Made by a program: the position numbers and the translations under genes. The notes beneath the pieces are model-generated. The model was not told where the DNA came from and searched no databases. It saw only the letters and a list, made by a program, of their open reading frames with translations. This document shows, piece by piece, positions 20,885-22,840 of a stretch of DNA of 22,840 nucleotides. Source of the stretch: a virus; the IMG/VR virus record IMGVR_UViG_3300045999_002198, positions 1-22,840 of that record. The stretch is one strand, 5' to 3'. Positions within the stretch are counted from its first letter, which is position 1. Each line of letters starts with the position of its first letter.

Positions 20885-21097
20885 ATGACACACGCACGAA
20901 CCTGCACCGCCTGTGGCGCTGGCATGAACGAAGGATACGTCATCGATGGCGCAAATGAGCATTATTGCAGCGATGATTGCTTGCACAAAAACATAACGCC
21001 GGAAGAGTTTTCAGAGTTCTTCATCGGCAATCAAGACGACGACGACGAAATCGGCGATATCCAGATATTTTGGACTGAATGGGAAGAAGAAGACTAA
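20885..21097 (+). CDS. Small zinc-binding-like protein with acidic tail (70 aa)
   Basis: A 70-residue protein. CTACGAGM (Cys7 and Cys10, C-x2-C) and YCSDDCLH (Cys28 and Cys32, C-x3-C) resemble a treble-clef or zinc-ribbon pair that could bind one zinc ion. The C-terminal half (FFIGNQDDDDEIGDIQIFWTEWEEED) is extremely acidic. The SD GGAG is 9 bases before ATG. Such early phage proteins may bind host transcription or nucleic-acid proteins, or mimic DNA charge, but I cannot assign a target. Confidence 0.6.
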   Translation: MTHARTCTACGAGMNEGYVIDGANEHYCSDDCLHKNITPEEFSEFFIGNQDDDDEIGDIQIFWTEWEEED

Positions 21098-21163
21098 CAC
21101 CACCGGACGACGGAGCAATCCGCCGCGAGGCTGGCGCTAGTGCCAACAACAGGAGCAAACACA

Positions 21164-21412
21164 ATGACATTCATTTCACAAGCAATCGAAACCCGTTACC
21201 TTGGCGCGACCAACACCAAGGGCGGACGTATCAAAGCGACCGCATGGGCTGGCAGCGTCACAGTAGGCTATGACCATGCACTAAACGCAGACGCTAATCA
21301 CAAGGCCGCCGCAGACGCCCTGATTGCTAAATTCGGCTGGATTGGCACGTTCGCACAGGGCGGCAACGTCAAGGGCGACGGTTACTACTTCGTAAACATT
21401 GAGGGAGCATAA
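21164..21412 (+). CDS. Conserved phage protein of unknown function (82 aa)
   Basis: An 82-residue protein with ETRYLGATNTKGGRIKATAWAGSVTVGYDHAL, NHKAAADALIAKFGW and GGNVKGDGYYFVNIEGA. I recall this arrangement (Y-LG-TNTKG-RIKA, then YDH-L) from many phage and bacterial hypothetical proteins, without known role. The ATG 21164 is 10 bases after AGGAG; an upstream GTG (21140) is less likely. The end (GGAGCATAACATG) puts its stop inside the ribosome site of the next gene. Confidence 0.65.
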   Translation: MTFISQAIETRYLGATNTKGGRIKATAWAGSVTVGYDHALNADANHKAAADALIAKFGWIGTFAQGGNVKGDGYYFVNIEGA

Positions 21413-21413
21413 C

Positions 21414-21701
21414 ATGAGAAACGACCTAACACCCTTTAGAACCATCCGCGAATTACTCGCAAACAGCGACTGTGTCCTAATGGGCAATGCTGTCAACACC
21501 GAAGGTAAACTATACGACGACAGCGTCGAGAACCTGACCGCAATTCTGGCGATGCAAGATAGCTACAGCGAGATGCTGGCCGCGCTGGAAACAGCCCTTG
21601 AAATGCTGATTGATAGCTGGGGCGATGAGCAGATAGCCGCTGGCGACGATCAAGTCGCAAACGTCATCAAAGAAGCAATCACAAAAGCAAAAGGAGCATA
21701 A
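21414..21701 (+). CDS. Early helical protein of unknown function (95 aa)
   Basis: A 95-residue acidic protein from ATG 21414, with GGGAG 6 bases upstream; an upstream TTG would overlap the previous gene. The N-terminal part is TPFRTIRELLANSDCVLMGNAVNTEG. It is followed by two acidic helices (NLTAILAMQDSYSEMLAALETALEMLIDSWGD and DDQVANVIKEAITKAKGA). No motif is known to me. Its last codons GGAGCATAA serve as the SD of the following gene. Confidence 0.6.
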   Translation: MRNDLTPFRTIRELLANSDCVLMGNAVNTEGKLYDDSVENLTAILAMQDSYSEMLAALETALEMLIDSWGDEQIAAGDDQVANVIKEAITKAKGA

Positions 21702-21702
21702 C

Positions 21703-21909
21703 ATGACACAAGACCGCACATATTTTCGGATGCTATCCGATAGCGCATTGGCCGACGCTGCGCGCCATTGCGACAATGACCTAGCCCTAGTGTTAGGGGA
21801 GCGCCTGCACGACCTAATAGACGCCCAAGAAGAGCTAGAAGCGTTACAGATACTGTATGACCGCCTAGTCGCTGAGAATAACGCCCTGTTGGACGATATG
21901 GCCGAATGA
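21703..21909 (+). CDS. Early coiled-coil protein (68 aa)
   Basis: A 68-residue acidic, all-helical protein (ADAARHCDNDLALVLGERLHDLI, DAQEELEALQILYDRLVAENNALLDDMAE) with leucine/hydrophobic heptads in the second half, so likely a short coiled coil and dimer. The SD AAAGGAGC is 7 bases before ATG. Its stop overlaps the start of a tiny hydrophobic frame (ATGA). Function unknown. Confidence 0.6.
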   Translation: MTQDRTYFRMLSDSALADAARHCDNDLALVLGERLHDLIDAQEELEALQILYDRLVAENNALLDDMAE

Positions 21910-21965
21910 CGGCGCTGTTGGCTGGCGCTGCTCTATTTCTATTAACATTACTACTGGAGGATTAA
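21906..21965 (+). CDS. Putative 19-residue hydrophobic micropeptide
   Basis: ATG 21906 overlaps the stop of the coiled-coil gene (ATGA) and encodes MTALLAGAALFLLTLLLED, almost wholly hydrophobic with an acidic end. The stop is 3 bases before ATG 21969, and its last codons (GAG GAT) overlap the SD of that gene. It resembles the 29-residue frame at 20794 in position and hydrophobicity. It may be a real membrane peptide or simply a reading-through device for coupling. Confidence 0.35.
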   Translation: MTALLAGAALFLLTLLLED

Positions 21966-21968
21966 CCA

Positions 21969-22175
21969 ATGACACACGACCAAATCGCAATCATCACGCT
22001 TTTAGCCATAGAAGCCGTAACCCTATACGCCCTATGGCTGACGCACCAGTCAGGCGAATGGTGGCGCAAGGCATGGCTACGCGATAGCGCCGAACTGCTG
22101 GAATGGAAGCGCAACGCTGTGCAGCGCGACCCCAAGACAGGCCGCTACGTTAAGAAGGTTAAGCGCAATGGATAG
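21969..22175 (+). CDS. Small single-pass membrane protein (68 aa)
   Basis: A 68-residue protein with one N-terminal hydrophobic segment (IAIITLLAIEAVTLYALWL, about 6-24) and then a cytoplasm-like, basic helical part (WWRKAWLRDSAELLEWKRNAVQRDPKTGRYVKKVKRNG). GGAGG lies 9 bases before ATG. It resembles small phage membrane proteins, possibly with holin- or exclusion-like roles, but its topology and place in the early block do not favour a holin. It overlaps the next gene by 8 bases. Confidence 0.6.
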   Translation: MTHDQIAIITLLAIEAVTLYALWLTHQSGEWWRKAWLRDSAELLEWKRNAVQRDPKTGRYVKKVKRNG

Positions 22176-22500
22176 GAACCTGCGCGCCAAGATACGCCAG
22201 CTATGCAGCTACATCACCGACAAGTCGGCGGTTATGCAATATATCAACAGGGAACGGAACCTTAACCTGACGCTGCGCGACATAGAGGCCGCTTGCGAAG
22301 GGATTAGGGACTATCGACCCAACCTCAAGCCTATGGCCCCGTCACCGCTAATCGTGACGCACAAGCAACAGGGATATGACGACCTAGCCCTCGCGCTGTT
22401 CAAATACCATGCCAAGCGCACGAAAGGCCCCGACCAAGCCTACTGGCTGGCACGACTGAACGACAGGCGACCCAAGCCCACCACCACCATAGAACTGTAA
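22168..22500 (+). CDS. Putative DNA-binding protein with helix-turn-helix-like region (110 aa)
   Basis: A 110-residue basic protein (MDRNLRAKIRQLCSYITDKSAVMQYINRERNLNLTLRDIEAACEGI). The first 45 residues form three helices whose second and third (SAVMQYINRERNLNLTLRDIEAACEGI) resemble a helix-turn-helix. The middle has SPLIVTHKQQGYDDLALALFKYHAKR and the end is basic with Pro/Thr. A DNA-binding regulatory role is possible; the family is not recognised. It starts within the previous gene, so translation is coupled. Confidence 0.55.
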   Translation: MDRNLRAKIRQLCSYITDKSAVMQYINRERNLNLTLRDIEAACEGIRDYRPNLKPMAPSPLIVTHKQQGYDDLALALFKYHAKRTKGPDQAYWLARLNDRRPKPTTTIEL

Positions 22501-22514
22501 AGGAAACCCAAACC

Positions 22515-22760
22515 ATGTTTGAAATTAAAGTTATAGACCCGTCTGTCGATGATGACGAAAAGGACATTGACGCCGAACTAGACCTGCTGCGGGTGGCCGC
22601 GCGCGCCATTGAGAAGCACGAACGCCTCAAGGCCGAACTGCGGCAACATGAGCAGCATTTGTCGCGCGTCTGCCAGACCTACGGCCAGCACTACCGCGTA
22701 TGGGGATTTAGGCCTGAGCATCTGCGCCAAGCCTGCATCGCACGGGGGCTGTTGAAATGA
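22515..22760 (+). CDS. Early helical protein of unknown function (81 aa)
   Basis: An 81-residue protein with an acidic N-terminus (DPSVDDDEKDIDAELDLL) followed by long charged helices (RVAARAIEKHERLKAELRQHEQHLSRVCQTYGQHYRVWGF) and a C-terminal RPEHLRQACIARGLLK. The His/Gln/Arg-rich middle could be a short coiled coil. The SD-like AGGAA is 9 bases before ATG. Its stop overlaps the next start (AATGA). The function is unknown. Confidence 0.6.
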   Translation: MFEIKVIDPSVDDDEKDIDAELDLLRVAARAIEKHERLKAELRQHEQHLSRVCQTYGQHYRVWGFRPEHLRQACIARGLLK

Positions 22761-22840
22761 GGCCGATGATTTACCCAATGGGAACGCTAGAGGTTGGCGA
22801 AGTCGGCACTATGCCAGCCACCAAGCGCGGCGATGCCTCC
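22757..22840 (+). CDS. Start of a further early gene (partial)
   Basis: ATG 22757 overlaps the previous stop (ATGA) and reads 28 codons to the right edge (MRPMIYPMGTLEVGEVGTMPATKRGDAS) without a stop. Too short to assign. The coupling to the previous gene and sense of the frame support it. Confidence 0.5.
   Translation, partial: MRPMIYPMGTLEVGEVGTMPATKRGDAS

Overview
The window is an internal stretch of a tailed double-stranded DNA phage (or prophage) genome with a P22-like, short-tailed (podovirus) virion module. The evidence is a set of recognisable P22-type proteins on the minus strand: small and large terminase, portal, scaffold, coat, gp4-like and gp10-like head-completion/DNA-stabilisation proteins, and DNA-transfer (ejection) proteins. 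Several accessory proteins, in particular the 114-residue protein at 12405-12749, look like proteins I recall from marine and freshwater phages, so an aquatic proteobacterial host is a reasonable guess. The sequence does not name the host. No integrase, repressor, polymerase, lysis gene, tRNA, IS element or CRISPR array is visible.

Layout. (a) 1-19072, minus strand, transcribed right to left, is a tightly packed late operon, with many start/stop overlaps of the ATGA or TAATG type. In transcription order it holds: terS, terL, three very small basic proteins, portal, an unusual five-gene cassette (two glycine-rich adhesin-like proteins around three small proteins, one of them Dps/ferritin-like in its residue spacing), scaffold, coat, an intra-operon terminator, a small structural protein, a second hairpin, a 59-residue protein, gp4-like, gp10-like, a jelly-roll-like protein, a tail protein, a 112-residue protein, an Asp/Asn beta-hydroxylase-like dioxygenase, a GNAT acetyltransferase, a 635-residue DNA-transfer protein with two 11-residue repeat arrays, and a truncated proline-rich protein that runs off the left edge. 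(b) 19073-20034 is a roughly 960-bp non-coding divergent control region. It has a sigma70-like promoter pointing left into terS, a 19-bp tandem repeat, twelve CTAG-containing sites organised as doublets and a helically phased tandem array, an AT-rich stretch, and inverted repeats just before the first rightward gene. (c) 20035-22840, plus strand, is a run of small genes (19-110 residues), most with strong GGAG ribosome sites. They are of unknown function and resemble an early, host-takeover type region. The last one runs off the right edge.

How it works together. The late operon builds and packages the capsid (terminase, portal, scaffold, coat), completes it (gp4- and gp10-like), decorates it with receptor-binding parts, and loads ejection proteins. 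The divergent region is the obvious candidate for the early/late switch and possibly a replication origin. The observations I would follow first are the CTAGGTCATT repeat region, the possible leaderless late promoter, the Dps-like protein, the dioxygenase/acetyltransferase pair inside the tail module, and the hendecad repeats of the ejection protein.
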